Source of the DNA: Bartonella sp. CM31XJBT
Lineage (GTDB): Bacteria > Pseudomonadota > Alphaproteobacteria > Rhizobiales > Rhizobiaceae
NCBI RefSeq assembly: GCF_028618555.1
Contig: NZ_JAQITD010000006.1
Span: 1-64,000, forward strand
DNA: 64,000 nucleotides
Direction: 5' to 3'
The notes under the pieces were generated by a model, which ran no database searches, was not told the DNA's origin, and saw only the letters and a program-made list of their open reading frames with translations. Each line of letters opens with the position of its first letter. Within the stretch, counting starts at the first letter, position 1. Below are positions 30,995 to 42,744 of the stretch, one piece after another. The translations under genes and the position numbers were made by a program.

Positions 30995-32821
30995 ATGTAT
31001 CAATCTTTTGAGGCGACAACAAATCCTGCTTATGCAGCAGAACGCATTTCTTGCCTTCGTAAAGAACTCGATCACCTTGGACTCGATGGTTTTCTTGTTC
31101 CGCGGTGCGATGAGCATCAAGGAGAATATGTCCCCCCTCATGCTCAACGCCTTAGCTGGTTAACCGGCTTTACTGGATCAGCTGGGATTGCACTGATTTT
31201 AAAAAACAAAGCCATCATATTTACAGATGGGCGATATAAGCTCCAAGTTCGCCAACAAACTGATCCTGATATTTTTAATTATGAAGATCTCATAACTTGT
31301 CCTCCCTCACAATGGCTTGAAAAAAATGGTCAAAAACTTTCTATTGGCTTTGATCCATGGCTCCACACGATTGCTGCCACCGATGCATTGAGAAACGCAT
31401 TAGAAATGAAAGCAGGTGGAAAACTTGTAGAAGTTCAACATAATCCCATTGATTTGCTCTGGCATAATCAACCAAAATTACCACAATCTGCCTTATCAAT
31501 TCACCCTCTCAAATATGCTGGGTGCGATACAGATGAAAAACTCGCTTTGATTTACAAAGATATACAGCAAACTCATGCAAATGCTTTTATTTTTACAGAC
31601 CCCTCTTCCATTGCATGGACATTCAATATACGGGGCAATGATGTTTCCAACACGCCTTTTTCCCTTTGTTTTGCTCTCATTCCACTTAACGAAACACCAA
31701 CCTTATTCATTGACAGCAAAAAACTTGGTGTAGAACAGAAACAATATCTGGAACATTATGCAAAATTATATGAACCAGAACAGCTTATTCCCAAGATCAA
31801 AGAGTATGTTCAAAAAGGGACCGTGTTTGCCTTAGATCCACAGCTAACATGCGAAAAATTACGAACTGTTATTGAAGAAAAAAATAGCTCTTTTATCACA
31901 CTTACCGATCCTGCTGCTCTACCACGTGCCATTAAAAATGACACAGAACTCAATGGCGCACGCAAAGCGCATCTACGCGATGGTGTTGCCCTAACCCGTT
32001 TTTTTTCTTGGTTAGATAAACAAATACCAGGGTCAATAAGTGAAATTTCTGCTGCTCAAAAATTAGAAGAATTTCGCATAAATACAGCAAACGAAATGGG
32101 AGAAAAACTTAAAGATCTTTCTTTTGATACAATTTCAGCAGCAGGAGAAAATGGCGCCATTATTCATTATCGTGTAACGACACAAACAAATAAACAACTC
32201 AATGCTGGTGAACTTTATCTTGTTGATTCAGGTGGCCAATATCGTGATGGAACGACAGATGTCACACGTACAGTAGCAATTGGGAATATTGGAGAAGAAG
32301 AAAAACGCTGTTTCACTCTTGTTCTCAAGGGCATGATTACTCTTTCAACTGCTTGCTTTCCCAAAAGAACCCGTGGACAAGACATTGATATTCTAGCACG
32401 CATTGCATTGTGGAAAGCTGGTTTTGATTATGCTCATGGCACCGGTCATGGTGTTGGGTCTTATCTTTCTGTTCATGAAGGACCACAAAATATTTCCCGC
32501 AAAGGATGCCAAGAACTCATCTCCGGTATGATTCTTTCAAACGAACCAGGATATTATCGCGAAGGTGCTTTTGGTATCCGTCTTGAAAATTTGATGATAG
32601 TAAAGCCAGCACAAAAAATTGATGGTGGAGATATAGAAATGCTCTCGTTTGAGACACTCACACATTGCCCCATTGATCGACGGTTAATCCTTCCAGAGCT
32701 TTTGACACAAGAAGAACGGCAATGGCTCAATGATTACCATGCGCGCGTTTATCAGATGAATGCACCTTACTTAAATGAAGAAGATAAAAAATGGGCAAAA
32801 GAAGCAACAATGCCCCTTTAA
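30995..32821 (+). CDS. pepP: M24B aminopeptidase P (Xaa-Pro aminopeptidase)
   Basis: Releases N-terminal residues before proline. 608 residues, the long three-domain form with two creatinase-like N-terminal domains, not the 440-residue E. coli PepP. The pita-bread catalytic domain shows the metal ligands: VDSGGQYRDGTTDVTRT (two Asp), GTGHGVGSYLSVHEGP (His) and SNEPGYYREGAFGIRLEN (two Glu). ATG with AAAGGA upstream. It is the last gene of the SCO1-prmA run; the right flank is a long gap. Confidence 0.93.
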   Translation: MYQSFEATTNPAYAAERISCLRKELDHLGLDGFLVPRCDEHQGEYVPPHAQRLSWLTGFTGSAGIALILKNKAIIFTDGRYKLQVRQQTDPDIFNYEDLITCPPSQWLEKNGQKLSIGFDPWLHTIAATDALRNALEMKAGGKLVEVQHNPIDLLWHNQPKLPQSALSIHPLKYAGCDTDEKLALIYKDIQQTHANAFIFTDPSSIAWTFNIRGNDVSNTPFSLCFALIPLNETPTLFIDSKKLGVEQKQYLEHYAKLYEPEQLIPKIKEYVQKGTVFALDPQLTCEKLRTVIEEKNSSFITLTDPAALPRAIKNDTELNGARKAHLRDGVALTRFFSWLDKQIPGSISEISAAQKLEEFRINTANEMGEKLKDLSFDTISAAGENGAIIHYRVTTQTNKQLNAGELYLVDSGGQYRDGTTDVTRTVAIGNIGEEEKRCFTLVLKGMITLSTACFPKRTRGQDIDILARIALWKAGFDYAHGTGHGVGSYLSVHEGPQNISRKGCQELISGMILSNEPGYYREGAFGIRLENLMIVKPAQKIDGGDIEMLSFETLTHCPIDRRLILPELLTQEERQWLNDYHARVYQMNAPYLNEEDKKWAKEATMPL

Positions 32822-33624
32822 ATCAAGCAACCTATAACTTTTACCCTTTCTACAAAAACAGCACCGTCTTTTTTTAGAGAAAAATATGTACTTGCGTCAG
32901 GAAATACAAAAAATATTTCTACAAGATACTTCACGTTTTTTCTGATATGGCAAACACTGACCTAGGTGAAGCAGAGTGAGATACGCCTGCACGTGGTAAT
33001 GCTTATTTTGGGTATTACCATCTAGATACTACCATATCCCTAGTTTCTTTATATGGAAACTCTCGTTATATTTTGTAATCCTTCGCATCGTATTTCTAAA
33101 ACACCTATTATAACCAGCTTATTACGCTGTTTGGATTCAAAAATTCTGCATATTTATTCGCATAAATTTTACCTTTTTGTTTGCTTCACAATGATAATTT
33201 ATATTATTTTAATTCTTGAATCATTTTCAATAGTTGTAATTCATTATAATACATATTGCTACAATAAAATAGAATCTGCTATGAAATAAAATTAAGTTAG
33301 AATTAAAAGAAGGAGCATGCTGATAACATCAGCGTTAAAGTTTTTTATTTATTTGCATAGTTAACAGTAAAATATTATTTTCTAGACTATTACTTACTGT
33401 TGAAAAAAAGTTACCCACAATATAGATAGTTTCCAACTACACAGTATAAAAACAACATATATGGAGGCATGTGTTTTGACCTGAATGTGTTATTCAGCTA
33501 AAAATTAACAACAATCACAGAGGATATGAAAAACTAGATAACACAAAAACAGTCACGTAAATAAAGAAGATTCAAACTCTCTACAGAGTTTTACAAATGC
33601 TCTGAAAAATACACAATAAAACGT
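32822..33624. other. gap between pepP and an orphan gene, with direct repeat copy 1
   Basis: About 800 AT-rich bases. At 32994-33019 GGTAAT and ATTACC form an inverted repeat. The direct-repeat copy lies at 33048-33205. No gene is supported; a 78-codon frame at 33053 overlaps the repeat and has no family-like features. Confidence 0.55.
33048..33205 (+). repeat. direct repeat, copy 1 (left of the orphan gene)
   Basis: The blocks TTATATTTTGTAATC, TTTGGATT, CATATTT, AAATTTTACCTTT and ATAATTTATAT occur in the same order and orientation at 34472-34594. About 25 extra bases are present in this copy. Confidence 0.6.
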
Positions 33625-34419
33625 GTGTCTTATAGCTTGTTAGTTAACAAAATCTTAAGCACAGATCTTAGTAATCTATATCCTTTCCTTATCCAGTATT
33701 TTAGAAATAAAGTGACTATCCTAATGCGTATAATTTTATTTTGTTCCGTAATATTATTATTTGGATACTATATTGGGCCTTCTGTATTGAAGGAAATTAC
33801 TAAATTTAAGCGAATTCCTATTGCTTTATTTTCTGAAAATCAAGTCATTACTCCAAATCAGTACGATAAATTATACGAAGAGTACGTAAAGACACAATAT
33901 CCTGATAATATATACGAAGAGCGCCTAGAAATTGCAAAAAAATATCTGGATAATAAGAGTTATGGTGTATATCATGTTCTAAGCCCTGGGATGGTAGTAC
34001 TAATTCCTGAAAATATAAATCTTATCCATGCGAAAGTTGTTTGGTGTGCATGCCTTGTGGACTTATTACAGGGAGAGTACAATAAAAAATTTCCAGCATT
34101 ATCCCTACCTACCTACATACATAAGCTACGTTCTCAATATAATTGGAAAGAAAACGATTTCATTTGGGCAAAAAATTTGGTCATGAACTCGACAGATCCA
34201 ATGTTTAGATACGCACGAATGGTATTTAATTCTGAAATATTCTCAATCCAAATACTAGCTCTAATAAACGAAATTTCCTATGCTGAGAAATTTGAGAGAG
34301 ATGAAGGAAGTCAGGAAAAAAATTATGCTGCTAGACGCATTAGCGAATATCCGAAATTTTGTAATGAAATTGGACAAGTGTACCATCTAATAATGCCTGA
34401 TAAGTATAGGTACCAGTAA
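33625..34419 (+). CDS. unrecognised membrane-anchored protein
   Basis: I do not recognise this protein. The frame opens with GTG at 33625 (264 residues). An internal ATG at 33724 (231 residues) puts a hydrophobic stretch (about IILFCSVILLFGYYIG) at the very N-terminus, as a signal anchor or signal peptide, and may be the true start. The rest is soluble and mixed alpha/beta, rich in Tyr, Lys and Glu, with several aromatic-charged runs; two Cys are close together (WCACL). No domain signature was seen. It stands alone between diverged direct repeats and its codon use is more AT-rich than the neighbours, suggesting acquisition. Confidence 0.6.
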   Translation: MSYSLLVNKILSTDLSNLYPFLIQYFRNKVTILMRIILFCSVILLFGYYIGPSVLKEITKFKRIPIALFSENQVITPNQYDKLYEEYVKTQYPDNIYEERLEIAKKYLDNKSYGVYHVLSPGMVVLIPENINLIHAKVVWCACLVDLLQGEYNKKFPALSLPTYIHKLRSQYNWKENDFIWAKNLVMNSTDPMFRYARMVFNSEIFSIQILALINEISYAEKFERDEGSQEKNYAARRISEYPKFCNEIGQVYHLIMPDKYRYQ

Positions 34420-34814
34420 TCTTTTATAAATTCAACATAATAAACAACTCGCATTTATATCCCTTATTCATTTATAGCGGAATATTTTATTATATTTTGT
34501 AATCTTCCGCGTTACATTTCTATTACGGCATTTTGGATTAAATTCTACATATTTGTTCAAAAATTTTACCTTTCTTCACAGTAATAATTTATATCTTTTA
34601 CTAATAATAACCTTGCATATTCTTCATCATAATAGTTTAAGTTTAATATTTAAGTTCAACGTTAATTATTTTAATAACTTAATAAATATCAAAATATATG
34701 GCGCTCTATTTTTGCAAAAAACAGCTCCTATTATCCCCTTTTTGATTTCATCCCCCAAAAAAATGTAAGAAAGATAATCATATCAACAGTATACGATCTT
34801 CTGGAAAACACCCT
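34420..34814. other. gap holding direct repeat copy 2
   Basis: AT-rich; contains the repeat at about 34472-34594. No gene supported. Confidence 0.5.
34472..34594 (+). repeat. direct repeat, copy 2 (right of the orphan gene)
   Basis: Diverged, slightly shortened copy of 33048-33205 in the same orientation. Together they bracket the orphan gene and about 1.3 kb. Confidence 0.6.
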
Positions 34815-36989
<2,175 letters not shown>

Positions 36990-37086
36990 TTACAAGCACT
37001 GCCACAAGGATTTCCACACGCATCCTCATCAAGTGAATCTCAATAAATACAAGCTTTCCAGTATTTTTATCGCTGACTAATTACCT

Positions 37087-38748
37087 TTATGCTAGAAGCT
37101 TTTGAGCCGCTGCACGCGCTTCTTCAGTAATCTGTTCTCCAGCCAACATACGGGCAATTTCTTCTGCACGCTCATGCTCTTCCATTTTATGAATCGCAGT
37201 AACAAAGCGTCCTTTATCATGACTCTCAATTTTTGAAATAAGAAAATGACCATGCGCTTTCGATGCAACCTGTGGAGCATGCGTAATAGCGAAAACTTGG
37301 ACATGTTCTGATAAGCGTTGCAACCGTTGCCCAATAGCCGCTGCAACAGCCCCCCCAACGCCTGTATCAATTTCATCAAAAATCAGCGTCGGTGCTGATC
37401 CTCGATCAGATAAAACAACTTTTAATGCCAGCAAAAAACGAGATAATTCACCGCCAGAAGCCACACTAAGCATGGGACCAGCCCGTGAGCCAGGATTTGT
37501 TCGCACCCAATATTCAACACGATCACATCCCTCTGCACTCCGCTTTTCCGTATCACTTTGCATTTCAACAATAAATTCAGCCCTCTCTAATTTCAATGCC
37601 GGTAGCTCAGTCATCACGCTTTCAGACAAGTTCTTTGCAACCTCTTGACGTTTTATTGACAACGCTTGCGCTAACATATCATATTTTTTTTGTGCTTGTC
37701 TTGCCTCATCTTCAAAGCGTGTCAATATAGTCTGAGCCTCTTCAAAATCAGCGAGTTCTGCATCCATTTTATCGCGTAACTGAATCAATTCATCCGCTGA
37801 AACTTGATATTTACGAGCAAAACCCCGAAGAGAAAAAAGACGCTCTTCTATCCGTTCCAATTCATCAGGTTCAAAATCTAATGCTCGTATTGCCGTCTCA
37901 ATACCTTCTTGTGCTGTTGCAAGTGCATGCAATGCCTCATCAATAGATTTCACCACTGGTACAATAAGTTCTTGCGCCTCAGGAATTTTCCGCTCCAAAC
38001 GCCTCACCAAATTAGAAAGTACTGGGATTGGTGATTTTTGACCCGTTAAAAGATCATCCGCTTCTTTAATATCTGTCGCTATTTTTTCTAATTTAAGCAT
38101 ATCAGCACGACGAAGAGAAAGAGCTTCCTCTTCACCAACTTTAAAATCAAGCTTTTCAAGCTCTTCTACACACGCACGAAGATAATCAACCTCACGTACG
38201 GCACTCTCTACTTTAAGACGCTGCCGTTGCAAACGCTCCTCAAATTCACGCCATGAGTGATAACACTGACGCAAATTTTCCACTTCATCTTCAAGACCAC
38301 CAAAGGCATCTAATAATTGGCGATGTGTAGCAACATCAACAAGCGCACGATCATCATGTTGTCCATGGATTTCAACCAGCAAACGGCCAACACTCCGCAT
38401 CAATGCAACACTAGACACCTGATCATTGATAAAAACACGGCTACGTCCATCACTTGATTGCACACGCCGTAAAATAATATCACCCTCATCATCAAGACCA
38501 TTCTCACGAATAAGTTGACGTGCAGGATGTGAAACAGACACATCAAAAACAGCTGTGACCTGCCCGCGGTCAGCACCATGACGCACAAGCGAAGCATCAC
38601 CCCGCCCCCCTAGAGCAAGTGATAAAGCATCAAGGAGAATAGACTTCCCCGCACCTGTTTCTCCAGTTAAAACCGTCAACCCCGCCGTAAAATGAATATC
38701 AAGCGTTTCGATCAAAACAATATTATGAATCGAAAGCTGTACCAACAT
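37087..38748 (-). CDS. recN: DNA repair protein RecN
   Basis: SMC-like ATPase acting in double-strand-break repair; 553 residues. Walker A is in TGETGAGKSILLDALSLALGG near residues 29-49. A long central coiled coil (about 150-370) has many Glu, Arg and Leu. The C-terminal signature LSVASGGELSRFLLALK, Walker B LIFDEIDTGVGG and ITHAPQVASKAHGH follow. It lies six bases downstream of bamD, so the two share a transcript, an arrangement conserved in Rhizobiales. Confidence 0.95.
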   Translation of the reverse strand: MLVQLSIHNIVLIETLDIHFTAGLTVLTGETGAGKSILLDALSLALGGRGDASLVRHGADRGQVTAVFDVSVSHPARQLIRENGLDDEGDIILRRVQSSDGRSRVFINDQVSSVALMRSVGRLLVEIHGQHDDRALVDVATHRQLLDAFGGLEDEVENLRQCYHSWREFEERLQRQRLKVESAVREVDYLRACVEELEKLDFKVGEEEALSLRRADMLKLEKIATDIKEADDLLTGQKSPIPVLSNLVRRLERKIPEAQELIVPVVKSIDEALHALATAQEGIETAIRALDFEPDELERIEERLFSLRGFARKYQVSADELIQLRDKMDAELADFEEAQTILTRFEDEARQAQKKYDMLAQALSIKRQEVAKNLSESVMTELPALKLERAEFIVEMQSDTEKRSAEGCDRVEYWVRTNPGSRAGPMLSVASGGELSRFLLALKVVLSDRGSAPTLIFDEIDTGVGGAVAAAIGQRLQRLSEHVQVFAITHAPQVASKAHGHFLISKIESHDKGRFVTAIHKMEEHERAEEIARMLAGEQITEEARAAAQKLLA

Positions 38749-38754
38749 AGAGAA

Positions 38755-39648
38755 TCAACGTACCCTCTTCTTATCACCACCTAAAGCATTTGAGATCCAA
38801 GAAGATTTATGCTCACGTGGCGATATTTTATTCTTCTGCAAGAGATTATAAGAAAATTTATACCACTCACTTTTGGGATAATTACGTCCTAAAATAGCTG
38901 CTGCCGTCTGTGCTTCCGCCGTTAAGCCGAGAGCAAGATTAACCTCAGTCAAGCGGAAAAGCGCTTCTTCAATTTGATTTGTATCAGAATACTCTTCAAC
39001 CACGGTACGAAACCGTCTACTTGCCGCAAGGTAACGCCGCCCCTCTTCATAATAACGGCCAATCTGCATTTCTTTACCAGCCAGCTGTTCGCGACCAAAA
39101 CGGATTTTATCCTTAGCATCCTTGACATACTCAGAATTAGGATAACGCTCTATAAGAAGCTGCATAGCAGCAATAGCACGTTTCGTATCACGTTGATCAC
39201 GTGTAACATCAGGAATCCGACGGAAAGAAGAAAGACCAATAATATAATACGCATAAGCCGAGTCAGTCGACCCTGGATAAAGAGTAATATAGCGTTGAGC
39301 CATACTAATCGAATCATCATACTTTCCGAGTCGATAATTAGTAAAAGCACCCATGACCAAAGATTTACGCCCCCAGTCTGTATAAGCGTACTGTTTTTCA
39401 ATCTTCAAAAACTTCTTCGATGCATCCCCAAGCCGCCCACTTTCAAGGCTAGCAAGCGCCTGATTATAGAGAACATCTGGTGGCTCTATTTTCAAAACAT
39501 AAGCAGATGGATCAAGGGTTTTTTTCTCTTTAAAGAGACATCCCGCTAACATACAGGTGCTTCCTAAAAGTACCACCCCCAATATCTTGCGTACAATGTT
39601 AGATTTTCTATATGTCATATTTCCAATGCACACATGAGATTTTTTCAT
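38755..39648 (-). CDS. bamD: BamD (ComL) outer-membrane lipoprotein
   Basis: Essential BAM-complex lipoprotein for beta-barrel insertion, 297 residues. Signal peptide with lipobox LAGC, acylated Cys at 37 counting from the first ATG. TPR-like helical repeats follow: LYNQALASLESGRLGDASKK, DDSISMAQRYITLYPGSTDS, QLLIERYPNSEYVKDAKDKI. Two ATGs are possible, 39648 and 39618; the second has GGAAAT upstream and also keeps the signal peptide. It lies between lpxC and recN. Confidence 0.92.
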   Translation of the reverse strand: MKKSHVCIGNMTYRKSNIVRKILGVVLLGSTCMLAGCLFKEKKTLDPSAYVLKIEPPDVLYNQALASLESGRLGDASKKFLKIEKQYAYTDWGRKSLVMGAFTNYRLGKYDDSISMAQRYITLYPGSTDSAYAYYIIGLSSFRRIPDVTRDQRDTKRAIAAMQLLIERYPNSEYVKDAKDKIRFGREQLAGKEMQIGRYYEEGRRYLAASRRFRTVVEEYSDTNQIEEALFRLTEVNLALGLTAEAQTAAAILGRNYPKSEWYKFSYNLLQKNKISPREHKSSWISNALGGDKKRVR

Positions 39649-39806
39649 AGTTTTTCCGGCCTCCAGAGAATATCACCTTGTAGCAAAAACAATTTATTAA
39701 AGTTTTTATACCATATCACTTTAAAATCCACATAACCAATTTAGCAGTTTAGGTCAATCATCCCCTTAAAAATCAAATAAACGATAAAAAAATCTTGTCA
39801 ATTTTT

Positions 39807-40718
39807 TTACTCTTTCTCTAAAAAGCTTTTTTCGTAATATGATTCGTCCGCCAAAACAGCTTTCACCAATTGCGCATTAATTCTATGCCCACTACAATAA
39901 GAACGAAATAATCCAATAAAAGGTGCTCCCAGCAAAGCAGTATCACCAATCGCATCAAGCATCTTGTGCCGAACACATTCATTCTCCCAATAAGGACCAT
40001 CGGGATTTAAAATTTTATCATTAAGGTCGATAACAAGAGAATTTTCCAAAGAAGCACCTCTCGCCTTTCCAGAAAGCCTTAATTCTTCCACGTCTTTGAT
40101 AAAACCAAAAGTGCGCGCACGTGACAAATCATCCCTAAACCCTCGTGTGGTAAGATCAAAACTGAAATGTTGCTTACCAATAGCAGAAGAAGGAAAAGAG
40201 ATCGTTATATCAAAACGACGTCCATCGAATGGCAAAAGCTCTGCAACACCATGAGATCCTTCAACTCGCACCGGCTTTTTTATAATGAAATAAGAACGCA
40301 ACGCATTTTGCTGTACAATACCAACATCTTCAAAAGCTTGGCAATATAGCCACGCTGAACCATCCAAAATAGGAATCTCATTATGTGACACTTCAATAAC
40401 AAGATTATCCAAATTATAAGCAGCAATTGCTGCCATCAAATGTTCAATTGTTTCAACCCTTACATCTCCATCTCCAAGTACTGTTGATAATTCAGTTTCT
40501 CCTGTTTGCGATGCATGAGCTTGAAATATTTTCTCTGTTCCGTCTAATCCACAACGCTTAAAAACAATACCACACCCAACATCCGCTGGACAAACCTTTA
40601 CCACTGACAAACAGCCACTGTGAACGCCAATCCCCTTAAATGTTACTGCTTTTTTAAGAGTAGACTGATATTTTGGTACTAAATTCATCATAATCATTTT
40701 ATTAAATTGCTTGTACAT
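39807..40718 (-). CDS. lpxC: UDP-3-O-acyl-N-acetylglucosamine deacetylase
   Basis: Zn-dependent committed step of lipid A synthesis; 303 residues. The zinc site is formed by His in TIEHLMAAIAAY and the later RHKMLDAIGD (His, Asp). The general acid/base region is IPILDGSA and the C-terminal His is in CSGHRINAQLV. Several Met are available near the start; the conserved part begins about residue 15. It is downstream of ftsZ on the same strand, beyond a strong terminator, which is its usual position. Confidence 0.96.
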   Translation of the reverse strand: MYKQFNKMIMMNLVPKYQSTLKKAVTFKGIGVHSGCLSVVKVCPADVGCGIVFKRCGLDGTEKIFQAHASQTGETELSTVLGDGDVRVETIEHLMAAIAAYNLDNLVIEVSHNEIPILDGSAWLYCQAFEDVGIVQQNALRSYFIIKKPVRVEGSHGVAELLPFDGRRFDITISFPSSAIGKQHFSFDLTTRGFRDDLSRARTFGFIKDVEELRLSGKARGASLENSLVIDLNDKILNPDGPYWENECVRHKMLDAIGDTALLGAPFIGLFRSYCSGHRINAQLVKAVLADESYYEKSFLEKE

Positions 40719-40772
40719 CTTTTAACAAAATTTATAAAATTATAAAGAATATTCATAGTAAATAATAAAAAA

Positions 40773-40802
40773 AAACCGCTTATTATAAGCGGTTTTTTTT
40801 TA
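40773..40802. terminator. strong terminator after ftsZ
   Basis: AAACCGCTTAT and ATAAGCGGTTT are near-perfect arms around a single T, with A/T-runs on both sides, so it works on both strands. It lies about 110 bases downstream of the ftsZ stop (minus strand) and separates ftsZ from lpxC. Confidence 0.85.
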
Positions 40803-40908
40803 AAACAAAGTATTTTATCAAAAAAACAGCAATATATTTTACTGTATAATTTTTGACTGATCATTAAAGAAATAATAATTTTTCTTACTTTATCTCACTT
40901 TTCATCAA

Positions 40909-42681
40909 TTAATTTGCCTGACGACGTAAAAATGCTGGTATTTCCAACTGATCTTCTTCACTTATAAAAGTACGTTGATCTTGTGGTACCTGAGGGTGCA
41001 GCTCACCAGAACGACGTGGAACATACACAGAAGCATCTTGAGAAAGCGCCTGAGAATTTTTATTGTAAACATGAGACTCTTTCTGCTGAGACGATCTAAC
41101 AGCAGGCTCCAGCCTCGCTTCTGGCTCAGCTTCTTCACGATGTGTCAAGCTCTGTTTCAAACGCTGCCAAAGATTACGAGGACCTTGATCAGTCACAAAT
41201 GTTCTTTGACTTTGTCCATGAGCAACAGGAGGAAAATCCTTTAACTCAGGCATACGCATTGGAGCGCGCGCTTGCATTTGTTGCATTTGTTTTGGTTGCA
41301 CTGGCTTTTCTTTTTGCTTCACAACCCCTGTCATCTCATCAAGAACATGTGCTGTTGCCTCCATACTCACAGGAGCCGTCATCGCCTGTTGAGAACCACG
41401 GCTTACTTGCATACGAGGCACATTGGATCTCTGTTCCTGAACAGCATTTGAACCATACGCAACAGCATTCGTGGTACTTCGTGTCGTCATTGATTCTGCA
41501 GGTTGTGCAAAAATTTGACTTTTGGGACGGAACTGTTCTCCGGTTGATTTACCCTTCTCTATTTCAAGTGATTCGATCACTTCTACCATTGACTCAGAAC
41601 GCAGAGGCGATGACTGAACGTGAAAAGAACTGTGTGACGTTCCAGGATCGCTCTTGCGTATTGAAGAAGCAGGTCTTTGAATCTGAGGATGAGAGGACTG
41701 AACAACATCACTAACTTCACGATCAATACCGGTGGCAACCACAGAAACACGAATAACACCTTCCAATGACTCATCATCAATAGCGCCAAAGATCACATTC
41801 GCATCAGCATCCACTTCTTCACGAATACGATTAGCAGCTTCATCAACCTCAAAGAGAGTCATATCACGACCACCCGTAATAGAAATCAATAAACCACGCG
41901 CCCCACGCATAGAGGTATCATCCAACAGTGGGTTTGCAATAGCAGCTTCAGCCGCAGCCAAAGCACGCCCATCACCAGATGCCTCACCCGTTCCCATCAT
42001 GGCTCGCCCCATTTCGTGCATAACAGAACGAACATCAGCAAAATCAAGGTTAATTAAACCCTCTTTAATCATCAAATCCGTAATGGAAGCAACACCAGAA
42101 TAAAGCACTTGGTCAGCCATAGCAAAAGCATCAGCAAACGTTGTCTTATCATTTGCAATACGGAAAAGATTTTGATTGGGTATAACAATCAATGTATCGA
42201 CAGACTTTTGTAATTCTTCAATACCAGCCTCTGCCGTTTTCATACGACGTGCGCCTTCAAACTGAAACGGCTTTGTCACAACACCAACAGTCAAAATACC
42301 TTTTTCACGCGCTGCGCGAGCAACAACGGGAGCAGCTCCTGTTCCAGTTCCTCCCCCCATACCAGCAGTAATGAAAACCATATGAGAGTCTGCAAGATGA
42401 TCAATAATTTCATCAATACATTCCTCTGCTGCCGCTTGTCCAACTTCCGGCAAAGCCCCAGCACCCAAACCTTCTGTCACAGCTGCCCCAAGTTGGATAA
42501 CACGTTCAGCCTTTGACATAGCCAAAGCCTGTGCATCCGTATTTGCAACAACAAAGTCAACTCCCTGAAGACCAGCATTTATCATATTATTCACGGCATT
42601 CCCGCCACCACCTCCAACACCAAAAACGGTAATGCGTGGCTTCAATTCCGCGATATCTGGCCGATGCAGATTAATCGTCAT
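40909..42681 (-). CDS. ftsZ: cell-division GTPase FtsZ, long form
   Basis: Tubulin homologue that forms the Z ring. The ATG at 42681 gives 590 residues; the frame opens 8 codons earlier. The GTPase domain (about 1-320) has [14 protein letters not shown], the tubulin signature [15 protein letters not shown] and [11 protein letters not shown]. About 250 further residues form a Pro-, Gln- and Ser-rich linker ([27 protein letters not shown]). The end includes the conserved tail [15 protein letters not shown] for FtsA. The long linker is known for Bartonella FtsZ. AAGGAAAAG upstream. Confidence 0.97.
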   Translation of the reverse strand: MTINLHRPDIAELKPRITVFGVGGGGGNAVNNMINAGLQGVDFVVANTDAQALAMSKAERVIQLGAAVTEGLGAGALPEVGQAAAEECIDEIIDHLADSHMVFITAGMGGGTGTGAAPVVARAAREKGILTVGVVTKPFQFEGARRMKTAEAGIEELQKSVDTLIVIPNQNLFRIANDKTTFADAFAMADQVLYSGVASITDLMIKEGLINLDFADVRSVMHEMGRAMMGTGEASGDGRALAAAEAAIANPLLDDTSMRGARGLLISITGGRDMTLFEVDEAANRIREEVDADANVIFGAIDDESLEGVIRVSVVATGIDREVSDVVQSSHPQIQRPASSIRKSDPGTSHSSFHVQSSPLRSESMVEVIESLEIEKGKSTGEQFRPKSQIFAQPAESMTTRSTTNAVAYGSNAVQEQRSNVPRMQVSRGSQQAMTAPVSMEATAHVLDEMTGVVKQKEKPVQPKQMQQMQARAPMRMPELKDFPPVAHGQSQRTFVTDQGPRNLWQRLKQSLTHREEAEPEARLEPAVRSSQQKESHVYNKNSQALSQDASVYVPRRSGELHPQVPQDQRTFISEEDQLEIPAFLRRQAN

Positions 42682-42744
42682 TTTCTTTTCCTTCTCATAA
42701 GACACCGCAAGCCAAAGCGATGAAATTTATCCAACTAGACTTAA

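Noticed and set aside
33053-33289. 78-codon frame left of the orphan gene
   Set aside because: It lies across the direct repeat, has no ribosome site or family signature, and the repeat copy at 34.5 kb does not keep the frame.
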